From: Glycine soja
Lineage: Eukaryota; Streptophyta; Magnoliopsida; Fabales; Fabaceae
NCBI RefSeq assembly: GCF_004193775.1
Contig: NC_041006.1
Span: forward strand, 30,123,102 to 30,187,101
DNA: 64,000 nucleotides
Direction of reading: 5' to 3'
Part shown: positions 36,410 to 48,593 of the stretch, in pieces
Position numbering within the stretch: the stretch's first letter is position 1
How the letters are laid out: each line of letters begins with the position of its first letter
The notes under the pieces: model-generated
Database searches by the model: none
What the model saw: only the letters and a program-made list of their open reading frames with translations
Told to the model about the DNA's origin: nothing
Translations under genes and position numbers: made by a program

Positions 36410-36888
36410 TTCGTTTATCTCTACTTGTTTAGGAATGTGATAACTCACTCCATGTGCGTTGTTTGTGTTTGGATCCTGTGATGATCTCGAACCTTGTGTT
36501 CGTGGGAGCAAATGATTAGGAGAATGACTTTAAAGAACTACTAGAAGACGCTAAGATACAATGCTCTAATATGATGTGACATTGGGACATGGGATTTTTG
36601 TATTAATTGCATGAACTTCTGGACATGTAGTTTCTATCATTTTTGTTTCACATGTTGAGTCTTTAGTTTATTCTCTAGAGTTTTGAACGATCTTGTTTTG
36701 AGTCAAAAATGTTTTCATATCCTTAATTGATAAGTTTTTAATTTAGTGATTAACACAAATGTGAACTTTTTACCCATATGAACTCTTTTATGTTTATTGA
36801 ATAAAATCATTTTATGTAATTCTACATTTTCATGTATTTTATTATATAAATATGTATATCGGGGTAGAGAGTGTAACAATTAACATAC

Positions 36889-38022
36889 CAAGTAATTTGT
36901 CTCCCTGTCCTTGGCCTCTACAATCAGGGGATACTGCAATTGCAGCAACCTCTCCACACTTCTCCTCAAAGAAAGGAAAAAGTGCAGCACAAGCAATTAT
37001 TTGTCCTTCTCTTTCAACAACAATGAAGGAGCCTAATGATTGAAGCAGCTATAAATAGAGAATAATCAAATGTATGAGACTACTTGAGAAAATCACCAGT
37101 AATGGTTATAATATGGGCTCTACAATAGCTATGAAGAAGATATCAAGCAAACCTCTTCATCAGTCTACTTAACTAATATGCCAGATTCCTCGAAAGGCTG
37201 GATAAGTTTTTTCATTCCAGAAAAATCTGTTACTTGAGCCATCCGGGTGCCTTCATAAAGGTCACTGCAAAATTATTTGAAGGCAGGCAAATGAAGATAA
37301 AGGCTTTGAGAAATAGAACTAAGTAAAAAGAAAAGAAAATGATATCAATCATATATAACACCATCAACAATATCTGCCACATATAGTTTATTGCTAATAG
37401 GCAGCAGCATTGGAAACCCCATGAACATCATTTTGGTATTAATTTATTTTTGGGTTTTAAAAATAAAAGCAAGCAAAAATTTCTTCAAGGGTATAATATA
37501 TTGTCATGCCATGGTAGAATTTAATCAGTTTGTTCTCTTTAGTATTTAACGCTAACATAGCCTGTTATTTCAACTAACTGATCAAAGTAAAGAAGAATGA
37601 TCACATATGGTCTAGAGATCCAAATCAAATATTTGGATCCTTCAATCTTAACAACCATCCATGTAACCATTAGCTAATCATATACAACTGCAAACAAGTT
37701 TGAATCTCACTGATATAACAAATACAGGGATACCAACTAAAATTTTGGTTTATTAACATTAATAACTGAAATAAAATCAAGAAAAAGAAAAGTTGGATGA
37801 ATGAATGAATGAAGGATACAACTTACCACATATTGCTCTTACTCTCACCAACTAGTTACCAACTCAGAAAAAATATTTCATAATAAGGAAAAAATTCATG
37901 AGATAGAGGGCAATTTTTGCCTACCTAGCCACCATTGTTCCCATCCCATCTCTCTTGAACAGTTCTAACAACAGAACTCCACTAATAGTGCCATCCAACA
38001 AATGAACTCTTTGAACACCACC
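36889..38022 (-). pseudogene. NAGS: NAGS exons 6-8 (end of kinase-like domain, start of GNAT domain), stop in exon 7
   Basis: Exon 6 is 37925-38022 (GGVQRVHLLDGTISGVLLLE). Exon 7 is 37153-37264 (DLYEGTRMAQVTDFSGMKKL) and contains an in-frame TAG at 37165-37167. Exon 8 is 36889-37048 and carries the GNAT acetyl-CoA loop region (VAAIAVSPDCRGQGQGDKLL). Confidence 0.93.
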
Positions 38023-38226
38023 CTGACAAACAGAAAAATTTTATACCATTAGCATCATATAACTGGGATTTCAAGCAATGTCATCCTATATCAAAAAGCA
38101 ACTTCTCAAGGAATTTCTGTATAAGTAATCAATGATAGGACAACTGACTACTAAAAACAGGTCATTTCTCAAAAAAATGTTACATTGAGGTCATTACATT
38201 TATAGAAATCAGTCACTTGACAAATC

Positions 38227-38425
38227 TCTTAGCAGTATAAACAGCTTTAACAGAAATAGTTAGTTAGTTGGCTGAATTAGTTAGTTAGCTTTTCAGTTGT
38301 AACAGAATTCACGTTGCAGATGTATATAAGCTTCACCATTAATGAATAAGGGTTGCGAGCTGTAGCTGATCATTTTTCCGATAGTTGCAAACTTCCCTCT
38401 ATATGTTGTCTTATTCATTTTAATA
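38227..38425 (+). repeat. 5' LTR of copia element 1
   Basis: Starts TCTTAGCAG and ends TTTTAATA, not TG...CA. The limits are fixed by the AAATC duplication outside and by the primer-binding site inside. Confidence 0.85.
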
Positions 38426-38437
38426 TGGTATCAGAGC
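38426..38437 (+). promoter_or_regulatory. Primer-binding site, initiator tRNA-Met
   Basis: TGGTATCAGAGC directly follows the LTR. This is the common plant copia site. Confidence 0.92.
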
Positions 38438-38496
38438 TCTTCTAACGGAGAGTTCTGCTGCGCACACCTTTCTTCCTCTTTTCTCAACCATCCACA

Positions 38497-41400
38497 ATGA
38501 ACGAAGCTTCAATCAATAACACAGAAAGCTACCTATACCTTCATCCAAGCGAGAACCCGGCCATAGCTCTTGTTTCCCCAGTATTAGACTCAACCAATTA
38601 CCATTCATGGAGTAGGTCCATGGTTACTGCGCTGAGTGCCAAGAACAAGGTGGAATTCATAGACGGAAGCACACCTGAACTGTTAAAGATAGATAGAACC
38701 TATGGAGCTTGGCGTCGGTGCAACAATATGGTCGTATCGTGGATAGTTCACTCGGTGGCCACCTCCATACTGCAGAGTATACTCTGGATGGACAAAGCTG
38801 AGGAGATTTTGCGAGATTTGAAGTCACGGTATTCGCAGGAAGATCTTCTGCGAATCCCCGACCTCCAGCAAGAGGCATCAACGATGAAACAAGGTTCACT
38901 TTCAGTCGCGGAGTACTTCACTCGTCTGCGTGTAATCTGGGACGAGATTGAGAATTTCAGACCTGATTCGGTCTGCTCGTGCAACATCAGGTGCTCATGC
39001 ACTGCTTTCACCATTATCGCACAACGCAAGCTTGAAGATAGAGCCATGCAATTCTTACGAGGTTTGAACGAACAGTACACTAACATTCGTTCTCACGTAC
39101 TTCTCATGGATCCTATACCTGCCATATCCAAAAAAATTTCTTATGTAGCTCAGCAAGAAAGACAATTGCTAGGGCACGCAAGACCAAACATCAACTTTGA
39201 ACCCAAGGACATCTCCATAAACGCGACGAGGACCACTTGTGATTTCTGTGGGCGCATTGGTCATGTAGAAAGTGCTTGTTATAAGAAGCATGGGATGCTT
39301 GCAAGTTATGATGGAAGAAACAAGAATAACAATGGAAGAAAGACGTGTACCCACTGCGGCAAGATTGGGCACACAGTAGATGTTTGTTACCGGAAACATG
39401 GATACCCGCCGGGATACAAACCGTATAGTGGAAGAACCACCGTAAACAATGTGATGATAATGGAAGATAAAGCTACAAATGATCAAGCTCAGCAACACGA
39501 GTCACAAGAGGTTGTTCACTTCTCCCCTGAGCAGTACAAGGCATTACTTGCCTTAATCCAGCAGCCGCCGGTAGGAAGCACGGCGCAGTCTAAACAAGTT
39601 GCATTAGTCTCCTCGTGCACTGTTAACACACCATTGAACCCAGGTAATTCACTCTCTACCCAAGCACATCACACCTCCTGGATCCTAGATTCGGGAGCAA
39701 CGGATCACGTCACCTGTTCTTTGCATAATCTCCATTCCTACACACAAATCAGCCCGATCACGGTAAAGCTTCCAAACGGTAATCTCGTTCACGCTACTCA
39801 CATAGGAACCGTACATCTTTCATCCAATTTAACCTTACATAACGTGCTCTACATACCCACTTTCACATTCAATCTTATTTCAATATCAAAACTCGTATCT
39901 TCTAATAATTATGAATTAATCTTTTCTTCCACATCGTGCGTGTTGCAGGAAGCGAAAAATCATATGAAGATTGGTATAGTTGAAGCAAAGCATGGCCTCT
40001 ACCATTTGATACCAAACCAGATAACTACCAAAGCCATCTACTCTACCATCACTCATCCTAGATGCAACATCATCCCCATAGACCTATGGCATTTTAGAAT
40101 GGGACACCCATCAAATGAAAGGCTACAATGTATGAAAAACTATTATCCTCTTTTGAGAAATGATAAAAAAATTGTCTGCAACACGTGTCACTATGCAAAG
40201 CATAAGAAAATCTCTTTTTCATCTAGCAGCTCGCATGCATCTCATTCCTTTGATTTACTGCATATGGATGTATGGGGTCCATGTTCAAAGCTATCCATGC
40301 ATGGTCATAAATACTTTCTAACTATTGTAGACGATCACTCGAGATTCACGTGGATACATCTTATGAAATCTAAAGCGGAAACGCGACATACAATCATCAA
40401 CTTCATTGCTTTCATTGAGAGACAATATAACGACAAAGTTAAAACTATAAGAAGTGATAATGGCATAGAGTTTCTAATGCATGAATATTATGCATCAAAG
40501 GGGATCTTACACCAAACCACATGTGTCGAAACCCCAGAGCAAAACGGTATCGTAGAACGCAAACATCAACATCTGCTCAACGTTACACGAGCACTCCTCT
40601 TTCAGGCAAACTTACCACCTACTTTTTGGTGTTATGCTTTGCCGCATGCTGCATATCTAATTAACTGCATTCCCACACCATTCTTACATAACATTTCACC
40701 TTACGAAAAATTGCATAAACATCCATGTGATATATCTAATCTCCGTGTCTTCGGATGTTTGTGTTATATCAACACAATCAAAGCAAATTGGCAAAAATTT
40801 GATCCCAGGGCACACCCATGCATTTTCATTGGTTTCAAAACTCATACAAAAGGATATCTTGTGTATGATTTGCATTCTCACGATGTTGCAGTATCTAGAA
40901 ATGTTACTTTTTACGAATATCATTTTCCATACTTGCCTGAAACCCAACATTTAAACTTAGATAACTCAACCCCATCTCCATCTCCGAGACCCTTTTCCGG
41001 CAAAGACCTTGACCTACCAGAAGAAAGTCACTCATCACAACCCATAATACCAATACATTCCTGTGATGAACATTCAACCAAACAAGACCCTTCACACCTT
41101 TGGCGTTCAACACGATCAAGACATTCCCCGACATACCTTCAATATTACCACAAAGTTCTTGCTTCATCTACACCAAAAGCTTCAGTGATTGTTCGCTACC
41201 CACTAAGCTCAGTGCTTTCATACTCACATCTCTCACCTGCCCATAGGAACTTCGTGATGACCATCTCATCAGCCACAGAACCTTCATCATATGCCGAAGC
41301 CTCTCGCCATGACTGCTGCATTAAGGCAATGAAGGCCGAGTTACAAGCTTTGTAGACGAACAACACTTAGAGACTCACACTTCTTCCTCCTCACAAGACA

Positions 41401-42831
41401 GCTATCGAATGCAGATGGATTTACAAGATTAAATATCGGGCTGATGGTTCCATAGAAAGGTATAAAGCACGCTTGGTCGCCAAGGGTTACACTCAGATGG
41501 AGGGGTTAGACTACCTCGACACATTCTCTCCGGTGGCAAAACTCACTACCGTTCGTGTTCTTCTCGCATTGGCTGCGCAAAATCAATGGCACTTGCGACA
41601 ATTGGATGTCAACAATGCGTTCCTCCATGGAGAGCTTGAAGAAGAAGTGTATATGCAAATTCCACCTGGACTTGCAGTTGAAAACCCGAAGCTTGTTTGT
41701 CGTCTTCAACGGTCCCTCTACGGGCTTAAACAGGCTAGCCGACAATGGTTCACAAAGTTATCTAGTTTCTTAGTCTCTCATGGGTTTCAGCAATCTAACT
41801 CAGGCCACTCTCTCTTCTTAAAACTCACTAAGTCAGTCACTACCATACTCTTGGTGTACGTAGATGATATCATACTCATGGGGAAAATTATACTGGAAAT
41901 ACAAGATATCACCACCCTCCTGGATCAGGAATTCAAAATAAAAGACCTTGGCGACTTGAAGTTCTTTCTGGGACTCGAGATTGCCCGCACCACTGATGGA
42001 ATTCATTTATGCCAACGAAAGTATGCCTTAGACATTTTATCTGATTCAGGTATGCTAGGTTGCAAGCCACACTCGACACCCATGGATTATTCCATGAAGT
42101 TACAGATGAACTCAGGCAACTCTCTTTCCGACGAGTCCTCATTCTCCTATCGAAGACTAATAGGAAAACTCATATACCTGACCAACACTCACCCAGATAT
42201 TGCGTACGCTGTTCAACAACTCAGCCAATACATGTCGGCTCCTACCAACATTCATCTTCAAGCTGCTTTTCGCATATTGAGATACCTCAAGGGTTCACCA
42301 GGATCCGGGCTGTTCTTCACAGCAACCGGGACTCCCCAACTCCGAGCTTTCAGTGATTCGGATTGGGCGGGGTGTAAAGATTCTCGAAAATCCACTACAG
42401 GGTTCCTTGTCTATCTGGGTTCTTCGCTCATTTCGTGGCAGTCAAAGAAACAGTCCACCGTCTCCCGCAGCTCCTCCGAAGCCGAGTATCGAGCTCTCGC
42501 ATCTACTGCTTGTGAGCTGCAATGGTTAACGTATATTCTCCAAGACATTGGTGTAGCATTTATTCAGCCAGCCACCTTATATTGTGACAACCAATCTGCA
42601 ATTCAGATAGCAACAAATCCCGTTTTCCATGAATGCACTAAGCATATCGAGATCGATTGCCATATTATCCGCCACAAAGTCATTGCGGGTCTCGTAAAGC
42701 TCCTTCCGGTCTCATCCTCCATGCAACTCGCGGACATATTCACCAAAGCTTTACCACCAGCCACCTTTCAGCCCCTTTGTAACAAGCTGGGAATGATGAA
42801 TATCCATTCCCAGCTTGAGGGGGGCTCTTAG
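38497..42831 (+). pseudogene. Copia gag-pol polyprotein with two nonsense codons
   Basis: One frame runs 38497-42831, broken only by TAG at 41353-41355 and 41368-41370. The order is as follows. Gag domain: NYHSWSRSMVTALSAKNK. Two zinc knuckles: CDFCGRIGHVESAC and CTHCGKIGHTVDVC. Protease: WILDSGATDHVTC. GAG-pre-integrase: LWHFRMGHPSNERL. Integrase D,D,E core: HMDVWGPC, RSDNGIEF, VERKHQHLL. Reverse transcriptase: YVDD at 41857-41868. RNase H: SRSSSEAEYRALAS. Protease and integrase before RT is the copia order. With only two point lesions it is a recently inactivated autonomous element. Confidence 0.94.
42817..42825 (+). promoter_or_regulatory. Polypurine tract of copia element 1
   Basis: A purine run (gaggggggc) ends at the 3' LTR start. 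Confidence 0.8.
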
Positions 42832-43024
42832 CAGTATAAACAGCTTTAACAGAAATAGTTAGTTAGTTGGCTGAATTAGTTAGTTATCTTTTCAGTTGTA
42901 ACAGAATTCACGTTGCAGATGTATATAAGCTTCACCATTAATGAATAAGGGCTGCGAGCTGTAGTTGATCATTTTTCCGATAGTTGCAAACTTCCCTCTA
43001 CATGCTGTCTTATTCATTTTAATA
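42826..43024 (+). repeat. 3' LTR of copia element 1
   Basis: 199 bp. It differs from the 5' LTR at five sites. Confidence 0.85.
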
Positions 43025-44700
43025 AAATCTTTAAGAACTATAAGGGTTTTTTTAAAAGTAATGAGATGGACCTGGCTATCATAGTTAAACAGAACAAGAG
43101 ACAATAGAAATAAAAATTTCAGACTTTCAGTGACTCAAGATGCTAAGGCAATATAGACCTAAATAACCAATGACACAAAGGAAAAGTTGAACCATCAACT
43201 CACTCTACAAACAAAGGCTGCAGCAGCCAGTTCTGACAGGTAACCATTTGTTCGACATAGTGACTCTTGACCTCCAATAGCAAAACCCTGCTCCTCAGAT
43301 AGGCCATTCCCATTGTCAAAACCAACACCATTATGAAAGGTTGAATTATGACATTCTGAAAATGGTTTTCCATTCTGTGAAGAATGGACTGCCCCATTAA
43401 AATTTTTAAGAGATTTGAAACTTTCTTCAGCAACAGCTTTCACATAGTTAGCAGTTGTTTCACTTTGCTCAAGCCGCTTATGAATTAACATGTCTGCCTC
43501 TTGAAGAGTCAAGAAACGAATAAGGTGTCCACTTTCATCCAGTATTGGACCATCTGTAATGCATATAAGCTTGTCAGCTCGTACAGCCAAGGCACAGGCT
43601 GTCGCAACTTCATAGGTGCTGTGGAAAACAAAACTCATCAATATCCAGTATTTAAGCATTTTTTTCCTATGTTAGATCACATCCAAGTACTATATATAGC
43701 AACATTCAAGAGAAAAATAAATTGAACACATTGACACAGGAGTAAATCTGATTCACATAAAAAAAGGTTATTTAAAAACTTGTGTCACTATTTTCTCAGT
43801 ATTTTTTCACATTCCACAAGATGTCAAGTTCTAGAATCAACTATTTTATGTACTAAATAGCTGCATAAAACCTTATAAAATCTCTTTATTAATTGTTGCC
43901 CTAAGAAACCAACTTCCTATGTTTTTATTTGAGCACATTCTCCATGAAGTTGTTTCTTCCAATCTATGTCTAACTCCAATCCTCAAAAGCTAGCCTCGAA
44001 AGAAAAATATTAATATTCGCCAAGATATTCATATAAGAAACATAATTGATGATGGATAGGAAGCTTCTACAATAATGGGGTTTGGGAATGGTCACATCTA
44101 CACAGCCTTACTCCCTTGAGAGAGAGGCTGAACCACAATTAGAACCTTTCACTTAGTCACATGGCAACAACCTCACCATTGGCCCCTGGCTGACCCCCTA
44201 GATTGAGAATATGAATGACATAAGATATTGAGGCTTTCTGTAGCAGCCAAATAGTAATAGAGCATGAATCAGAAATTACAAACATGTTATAACAACAGAA
44301 TATATGGCAGGAAGCAATCAAGAAAAACCAAGTTGTAAAAGGTAATCATCAGAGACTCTAAAGCATACTTGCAATCTAATACTTCTCCAGAGCTAGAGTA
44401 GCCCAAGTTGCTTAAAATAACAATACAGTCGCCATCAAGCCTTTCACGCATGCGAGAAATATCTACTTTTTTAACCTCCCCAGTTGACCCAAAATCAACT
44501 CCTTTGACAACCCCTCTTCTCTGCCAAACAAAAAGTTTTAAAAGACTTGCTCTTAACAGTGACAGAAGCAGAAAACAGTGGGAAAACATCTTAATGTCAT
44601 AGTTACCGCAACAACAGAACAAGGGAATAGAAACTAACATGTCCATATAGTATGAAAAAAAAATTGAATCACAGAATTCAAACCTTGGCTGCAAGAAAGT

Positions 44701-45031
44701 TGTTGAAGATATACTTTTGTAACTGCATAATATTTTATTTTTCAATTTTTAAAATAGGATTTAGTAAATAAGTTGATTCCCTATATTTTAGGAGTAAGGC
44801 AGTTTTAATGGATTAGCCTAGTCAAATAAGTGGTTCTTATCTTTAAGGAGCAAGTTAGTTTTAATATTCTGTTTTGCTAATATCTTGTTATCTAATTAGT
44901 TTATCTTTTGCTATTTATTGTATCGCTGTTGAGAACAATTTGAATTAGAATAGAATAATTCTATTTCCTCCGCATACATATTGTCTCTCTTCTCTCCTCT
45001 GTTTTTTATAATTTCCTCCTCAAAACCAATA
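44701..45031 (+). repeat. 5' LTR of copia element 2
   Basis: 331 bp starting TGTTGAAG. The end reads CCAATA where the 3' LTR has CCAACA, so the terminal CA has mutated. Confidence 0.92.
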
Positions 45032-45033
45032 AT

Positions 45034-45046
45034 TGGTATCAGAGCC
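45034..45046 (+). promoter_or_regulatory. Primer-binding site, initiator tRNA-Met
   Basis: TGGTATCAGAGCC lies two bases after the LTR. Confidence 0.92.
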
Positions 45047-45068
45047 TTATTCTTACGAGACCTCTACC

Positions 45069-46906
45069 ATGGAAGGTGAAGCAAGTTTTTCCCACATAAC
45101 TCTTCCAATCTTTGATGGAGAGAATTATGATCTTTGGAAAGTGAAAATGCAATCCTACATGGAGTCTTTGGATTTATGGGATGTTGTGGAAGAGGATTAT
45201 GAAATATTTCCGCTGCCTGAAAATCCCACCATGGCCCAAATTAAAAATCACAAGGAAAGAAAGATGAAGAAGGCAAAGGCGAGATCATGTTTGTTCACTG
45301 GTGTTTCACAAATGATATTCATCAGAATCATGACTCTTAAATCACCCAAAGCAAAGCAATTTGGGATTATCTGAAAGAGGAATACGCTGGAGATGATAGA
45401 ATGCGAAGCATGCAAGTGCTAAATTTAAGGAGAGAATTTGAGCTTCAAAGGATGAAAGAGTCAGAGACAATCAAAGAATACTCAAACAAATTATTGGGTA
45501 TTGCCAACAAGATAAAGTTGTTGGGAAGTGATTTTGCTGATTCGAGAATTGTAGAGAAAATTTTGGTAACGGTGCCGGAAATCACATTGGCAGAAGTGCT
45601 ACATGCCCTGCAAGCTCAAGAGCAGCGAAGGTTGATGAGGCAAGATCGTGTTGTCGAAGGTGCTTTGCCCGCCAAACATCATGAAGTTGATGAAAGCAAA
45701 AAGAATTTTTTCAAGAAGAATCAACCAGCAAGTAGCGAAAACAGTGCAAACAACCAAGGTAAGGATAAAAAGAAAAATTATCCACCTTGTCAGCATTGTG
45801 GCAAAAAAGGTCATGCACCTTTCAGATGTTGGAGGAGACCAGATGCAAAATGTAACAAGTGCAACCAGATAGGACATGAAGTGGTGATCTGCCCCAACAA
45901 AAATCACCATGATGAGGGAGCTCAGATTGCTAATCAAGAAGAGGAGGACCAACTGGTTGTGGCCACATGCTTCTTGAGTAGTGAATCAAGTGAAAGTTGG
46001 TTGATTGATAGTGGTTGTACGAACCACATGACATATGATAAGACTTTATTCAAAGATTTGAAGCCAACTAATGTCTCAAAGGTCAGAATTGGGAATGGTG
46101 GCTATATTCCTGTAAAAGGAAAATGAACTGTTGCAATTTCAACGTGTTCAGGTATCAAATTAATATCAGATGTTCTTTATGTACCTAACATTGACCAAAA
46201 CTTGCTAAGCGTAGGTCAGTTGATTAAAAAGGGATTTAAAGTGTCCTTTGAACATCAACATTGCTTTATCTATGACAATTTTGGCCGGGAAGTTCTAAGG
46301 GTTAAAATGAAAGGTAAAAGCTTCTCATTTGATCCAGCAGAGGAGGAGCATACAGCCTATTTCACTCAAGTCACACCCACGGAACTCTGGCACAAGAGAC
46401 TTGATCATTGCCATCTTGAAAGAATGCTAAACATGAAAAAAAGGAAATATGCAAAAGTAAATTTGAAGAAGTTTCAAATGGAGGAATGCAAATCTGTTAG
46501 CACTCCAATGAATCAAAAGGAGAAGTTTAGCAAGAAAGAAGGTGTTGATAACATTGATGAAGGATATTATGGGAGCTTGATTGGATATCTAATGTATCTC
46601 ACTTCAACAAGGTCAAACATTCTATTTGCTCAAAAGAACAAAACTGAAATTTTTGTTGACAATCAAGTAGTCATTGCTATTGCAAACAATCCCGTGTGTC
46701 ATGGGAAGACTAAACATTTCAACATCAAGTTCTATTATTTGATAAAGATGCAACAAAGTGGTGAAGTGAACTTAATTTATTGTAAGTCTAAAGATCAACT
46801 GGCTGACATGTTTACAAAGTCACTACCTATCAACAAATTTGAACTCAAAGAATTGGAGTTTGCAGTTCCAAAAGCAAGGAGGAGTGTTGAAGATATACTT
46901 TTGTAA
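45069..46906 (+). pseudogene. Deleted copia polyprotein: gag, protease, RNase H tail
   Basis: The ATG is at 45069. Gag (LPIFDGENYDLWKVKMQSYM) is frameshifted near 45350 and resumes with ALQAQEQRRL and zinc knuckles (CQHCGKKGHAPFRC, CNKCNQIGHEVVIC). Protease reads WLIDSGCTNHM. A TGA stops the frame at 46124-46126. After the GAG-pre-integrase motif (ELWHKRLDHCHLERM) the frame jumps to segments from the end of pol (GSLIGYLMYLT, then IFVDNQVVIAIANNP and KSKDQLADMFTKSLP). A deletion has therefore removed the integrase core and the RT catalytic part. The last codons run into the 3' LTR. Confidence 0.9.
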
Positions 46907-47215
46907 CTGCATAATATTTTATTTTTCAATTTTTAAAATAGGATTTAGTAAATAATTTGATTTCCTATATTTTAGGAGTAAGGCAGTTTTAATGGATTAG
47001 CCTAGTCAAATAAGTGGTTCTTATCTTTAAGGAGCAAGTTAGTTTTAATATTCTGTTTTGCTAATATCTTGTTATCTAATTAGTTTATCTTTTGCTATTT
47101 ATTGTATCGCTGTTGAGAACTATTTGAATTAGAATAGAATAATTCTATTTCCTCCGCATACGTATTGTCTCTCTTCTCTCCTCTATTTTTTATAATTTCC
47201 TCCTCAAAACCAACA
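46885..47215 (+). repeat. 3' LTR of copia element 2
   Basis: 331 bp, preceded by a purine-rich tract (aaagcaaggaggag) and followed by the AAAGT duplication and NAGS exon 3 sequence. Confidence 0.93.
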
Positions 47216-48129
47216 AAAGTTCCCACTTGCAACACTGACACCAACTTCATGCAAACGGCTATTGCCACCATGTCGACGGCTATTGTAAATGGAGGGTCCA
47301 GGAGAAAGCTTTGCTTCAATCATCAATCTTATTCTCCCAGCTGCTTCCATTGTCGCTGCCAGAGACTCGTCATCAGTTATCCTATATGGACCAACATACT
47401 TAGGCTGTCTCCCTACAAAACAACAACATCACTAGTCAATGCTCATGCTCACTAGCTAAAATTTCATTTCTCTCTTGTGGTGTTGGTAAGTAACAGCACA
47501 AGGTGATAATAATATGTCCCTTTCACTACATTAAGAAAATTAGCCACTAGCACCCAATCACATTCAAACCATGATGATTTCATTTCCTTGTGTTGCATGT
47601 ATGGCTCACCTCTCTCAAGCAAAAGATTGTCAATTTGGACATGGGTCCCCGGAACAAGAACAAACCGGATTCCCAGGTGATGAAGGAAGGCTATATCCTG
47701 CAGCACGCACCACATTACATAGCTAAATATGGGGAACAATTGAACGGTGCAGCGAGTAGAAAAAATTTCTTCTATTATTTTGAAAAATACATTTAACAAT
47801 TTTATACATAGTTATTCACCAGAGTGATCCTACTTGGCTCGAACATTGCCTTCCATAGGAGAAATTATTACATGGTCCAAAACCTGGTTCCAACTAATCT
47901 CTACATAACACCTCATTGAGCTTCATTAATTCATTTTCGCAAATTGAAAAACTGAATTAAGTGACATAGAGATTAGTCGGATCATAGACATTAGACACAC
48001 ATATCTAGTAATTTTTTTCCAGTAAATAATACATGTGATATTTATAAAAACAAAAAAAAAGAAGGTTATATATTTTATTTATGTATGAATGACCCAATAA
48101 AAAAAAGAAGTTGAAAAATTTGGAGGTGC

Positions 48130-48480
48130 CTTGAGAATGGGATCCAATAAGGGACTAGTGACAATTTCACCGGAAATGATGACGACGAAGGTGGCCCCAC
48201 GGTGGGCCCACAAGTAAGGCCACGTCTCGCGAAACCAACGCACGAATTGCTTATTGTCCATTGAGTTGTAACTCTCCTCTTCCGCCACGCTTCCGTTGAA
48301 CTCTTCACTGAACACGTTGCGGCCTTTGCAAGTTGTTGAGAGCGATAAGGAACTCTTTGGCATTGGTTTTGAGGGCCAATGAGGTAAATTTAGGTGGTGG
48401 GGATGGAAATTGAATCTGTGGAAGGGAAATTTGGAAAGGTTTGGAAGGGATGTGTGAGAGCTCGAAGACAAAACCGCCAT
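48130..48480 (-). pseudogene. NAGS: NAGS exon 1: transit peptide and start of the kinase-like domain
   Basis: The ATG is at 48478-48480 and 117 codons follow. The first 50 or so residues are Ser/Pro/His-rich with almost no acidic residues, as in a chloroplast transit peptide. The conserved core then starts ([17 protein letters not shown], then [11 protein letters not shown]). The exon ends at ...PILK, where the intron must begin with GC, because no GT fits the frame of exon 2 ([17 protein letters not shown]). Confidence 0.92.
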
Positions 48481-48593
48481 GGGAGTGTTCTGTTCGTTGC
48501 AACTTAACTCAAGAAGCCTCTTTATTTACTTGGATTTTGTTGAATGGGATTTGTTAAGTATCACACTAGATCTTATGGAAACAAGATAAAGAG

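Larger units (their letters stand above)
38227..43024 (+). mobile_element. Ty1/copia LTR retrotransposon in NAGS intron 5
   Basis: Short LTRs (199 bp) lie at 38227-38425 and 42826-43024, with five substitutions between them. A TGGTATCAGAGC primer-binding site abuts the 5' LTR and a polypurine tract abuts the 3' LTR. The target duplication AAATC lies at 38222-38226 and 43025-43029. It has a copia domain order and two nonsense codons. It is oriented opposite to NAGS. Confidence 0.95.
44701..47215 (+). mobile_element. Non-autonomous Ty1/copia element inserted in NAGS exon 3
   Basis: LTRs of 331 bp lie at 44701-45031 and 46885-47215, with about six substitutions (1.8 percent). The target duplication AAAGT lies at 44696-44700 and 47216-47220. 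On the minus strand the NAGS exon reads ...SGNF up to 47216 and continues LAAK at 44695, so the insertion is in coding sequence. The interior has gag, protease and RNase H remnants but no integrase core and almost no reverse transcriptase. Confidence 0.96.
43204..47697 (-). pseudogene. NAGS: NAGS exons 2-5 (kinase-like domain), exon 3 split by a copia element
   Basis: Exon 2 is 47610-47697 ([15 protein letters not shown]). Exon 3 is 47216-47412 and continues for 12 nt at 44684-44695 across the inserted element. Exon 4 is 44369-44520 (RMRERLDGDCIVILSNLGYSS). Exon 5 is 43204-43618 (TYEVATACALAVRADKLI and a less conserved linker). Apart from the insertion these exons have no stops and canonical GT-AG borders. 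Confidence 0.93.
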
